Shown: positions 62,403-64,000 of the stretch, in pieces
Layout: each line of letters begins with the position of its first letter
How positions within the stretch are numbered: the stretch's first letter is position 1
Assembly (NCBI RefSeq): GCF_000164865.1
Contig: NC_014618.1
Location: forward strand, 3,100,001 to 3,164,000
Direction: 5' to 3'
DNA: 64,000 bases
From: [Enterobacter] lignolyticus SCF1
Lineage (GTDB): Bacteria > Pseudomonadota > Gammaproteobacteria > Enterobacterales > Enterobacteriaceae
Translations under genes and position numbers: made by a program
Notes under the pieces: generated by a model
What the model saw: only the letters and a program-made list of their open reading frames with translations
Database searches by the model: none
What the model was told of the DNA's origin: nothing

Positions 62403-62777
62403 CTACTGGCGTCCACGCTTCGCTCCGGCGATAACCCGGATAAACTGCCAGAACAGTGCCCCCAATCCGCACCAGAACACCGCGCTAAACAGCCACGCCA
62501 GCTCCTGCCAGAAAGAGCGGGTGGAAAAAAACCCCTGGCGCATCAGCACCAGACATACCGGCATCGCCAGCACCGCGCCCAGCAGAGGCAGCATCAGCTG
62601 TCGTTTTGGCGATATGACGCTGGCAATAACGCCCGGAATCACAAAGAAAAGCAGCCCCAGCTCCGAATGGCCGGACGTGCGAAATGCGTCGCCTATGCGC
62701 AGGGTCAGAAAAAAGCACACGATAATAAACAGGACAAAACAACAGATAACGCCCGCCCAGCCACGTTCAGTCTTCAA
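62403..62777 (-). CDS. ybjM: Inner membrane protein YbjM
   Basis: A 124-residue membrane protein with four hydrophobic segments (about 8-26, 41-57, 62-79 and 96-114). The function is unknown. It is convergent with grxA and divergent from ybjL. Confidence 0.88.
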   Translation of the reverse strand: MKTERGWAGVICCFVLFIIVCFFLTLRIGDAFRTSGHSELGLLFFVIPGVIASVISPKRQLMLPLLGAVLAMPVCLVLMRQGFFSTRSFWQELAWLFSAVFWCGLGALFWQFIRVIAGAKRGRQ

Positions 62778-63041
62778 AATTCCTCCTGACTTTGTCTCTA
62801 TCGAACTTCCACTACGTCCAGTCAGATAAAGTTTTCCGGCATTCCATGCCTGAAAGCACCCACGTGATTACAAACGATTGTTACTAGCCGTTGTCTACAG
62901 GAACGATTAAACTAACGGCCTTAATTTGAAGGTTATCGGCAGGCAGAAGAACGTTACCGTTTTCCGCCGTACCTGGGAAAAACCTTAGCCCAAATAACCA
63001 TTCCTTTCAACACGTTACTAGTAAACAAGAAGTTAGCTTCC

Positions 63042-64000
63042 GTGAATATAAACGTCGCAGATTTGTTAAATGGGAATTACATCCTGTTATTATTCGTGGT
63101 GCTGGCGCTGGGCCTGTGTCTGGGTAAATTGCGTCTTGGCTCCATCCAACTGGGTAATTCCATTGGCGTTTTAGTGGTCTCTCTGTTATTAGGCCAACAG
63201 CATTTCAGTATTAACACTGATGCATTGAATCTCGGTTTTATGCTGTTTATTTTTTGCGTCGGCGTGGAAGCTGGCCCTAACTTTTTTTCTATTTTCTTTC
63301 GTGACGGTAAGAATTATCTGATGCTGGCGTTGGTGATGGTCGGCTCAGCGCTAGTGATTGCGTTAGGTCTCGGTAAGCTGTTCGGCTGGGATATCGGCCT
63401 GACCGCCGGTATGCTCGCTGGCTCCATGACCTCCACCCCGGTGCTGGTCGGCGCAGGCGATACCCTGCGGCATTCCGGCATGTCGGGGAGCGAGCTGACC
63501 TCAGCCCTCGACCACCTGAGCCTCGGCTACGCCCTGACCTATCTGATTGGCCTGGTGAGCCTGATCCTCGGCGCGCGGTATTTGCCGAAGCTCCAGCATC
63601 AGGATCTGCAGACCAGCGCCCAGCAGATCGCCCGCGAGCGCGGTCTGGACGCCGACTCCAACCGCAAGGTTTATTTGCCGGTGATCCGCGCCTACCGCGT
63701 CGGGCCGGAGCTGGTGGCCTGGGCCGACGGGAAGAACCTGCGCGAGCTTGGCATCTACCGCCAGACCGGCTGCTATATCGAACGTATTCGCCGCAACGGC
63801 ATTCTGGCGAACCCGGACGGCGACGCGGTGCTGCAGATGGGCGATGAAATCGCGCTGGTGGGTTACCCTGACGCCCACGCCCGCCTCGACCCGAGCTTTC
63901 GCAACGGCAAAGAGGTGTTTGACCGCGACCTGCTGGACATGCGCATCGTCACCGAAGAGGTGGTGGTGAAAAACCACAACGTGGTCGGCCGCCGCCTGGC
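63042..64000 (+). CDS. ybjL: AAEX-family putative transporter YbjL (3' end outside window)
   Basis: The first 319 codons of YbjL are present; the E. coli protein has about 560 residues. It is a putative anion exporter of the AspT/AAEX family: N-terminal helices (NYILLLFVVLALGLCLGK, GFMLFIFCVGVEAGP, GMLAGSMTSTPVLVGAG), then RCK_C domains in the hydrophilic part (from about 205, VIRAYRVGPELVAW). The start is a GTG at 63042 (MNINVADLLNGN). The frame runs off the window end. Confidence 0.95.
   Translation, partial: MNINVADLLNGNYILLLFVVLALGLCLGKLRLGSIQLGNSIGVLVVSLLLGQQHFSINTDALNLGFMLFIFCVGVEAGPNFFSIFFRDGKNYLMLALVMVGSALVIALGLGKLFGWDIGLTAGMLAGSMTSTPVLVGAGDTLRHSGMSGSELTSALDHLSLGYALTYLIGLVSLILGARYLPKLQHQDLQTSAQQIARERGLDADSNRKVYLPVIRAYRVGPELVAWADGKNLRELGIYRQTGCYIERIRRNGILANPDGDAVLQMGDEIALVGYPDAHARLDPSFRNGKEVFDRDLLDMRIVTEEVVVKNHNVVGRRL

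Overview
The window is chromosomal DNA of an enterobacterium. Across most of its length the gene order is that of the Escherichia coli K-12 region around minutes 19-20, in reverse: infA, clpA-clpS, cspD, macAB, ybjX, ybjD, aqpZ, lysO (ybjE), hcp-hcr, poxB-ltaE-ybjT-ybjS, then amiD (ybjR), ybjQ, ybjP, artPIQM, artJ, rlmC, ybjO, potIHGF, ybjN, rimK, nfsA, ybjC, grxA, ybjM, ybjL. The predicted proteins are close to the K-12 proteins as I remember them. The DNA is clearly richer in G+C than E. coli, which suits Klebsiella, Enterobacter, Kosakonia or a relative. I cannot settle the genus by eye.

Three insertions break this backbone. (1) Between infA and clpA, where E. coli has the serW tRNA gene, there is no tRNA but a membrane protein gene of the DUF4239 (bestrophin-like) type. 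(2) Between ybjS and amiD lies an island of about 21 kb. It holds a KUP-type potassium transporter, a family 19 chitinase, a small lytic transglycosylase, a large family 18 chitinase of the ChiA type, a type II secretion operon (gspC to gspM plus gspO), the divergent gspAB pair and an AT-rich regulator gene at the far edge. The secretion genes and the three wall- or chitin-degrading enzymes all run in the same direction, which suggests one chitin-degrading secretion unit. (3) Between artJ and rlmC lie a HigB2/HigA2-type toxin-antitoxin pair, a two-component system, and a divergent three-gene set: a b-type cytochrome, a Tat-exported molybdopterin lipoprotein, and a small methionine-rich MxKDx-repeat protein.

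The last set is the most interesting part of the window. A molybdoenzyme of the sulfite oxidase/MsrP fold, a membrane cytochrome, a periplasmic methionine-rich peptide and an adjacent two-component system together resemble, in logic but not in exact parts, the methionine sulfoxide and hypochlorite defence modules MsrPQ/HprRS and YedY1/MrpX. A second notable item is a 267-bp, three-stem palindromic element that fills the gap between the convergent genes ybjX and ybjD and supplies the ybjX stop codon.

Regulatory signals visible by eye include FNR- and NsrR-like sites before hcp, a PhoP-box-like direct repeat before ybjX, ArgR boxes before artP and artJ, palindromes over the toxin-antitoxin promoter, and hairpin terminators after many transcription units. 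No rRNA, tRNA, CRISPR array, insertion sequence or transposase gene was found.
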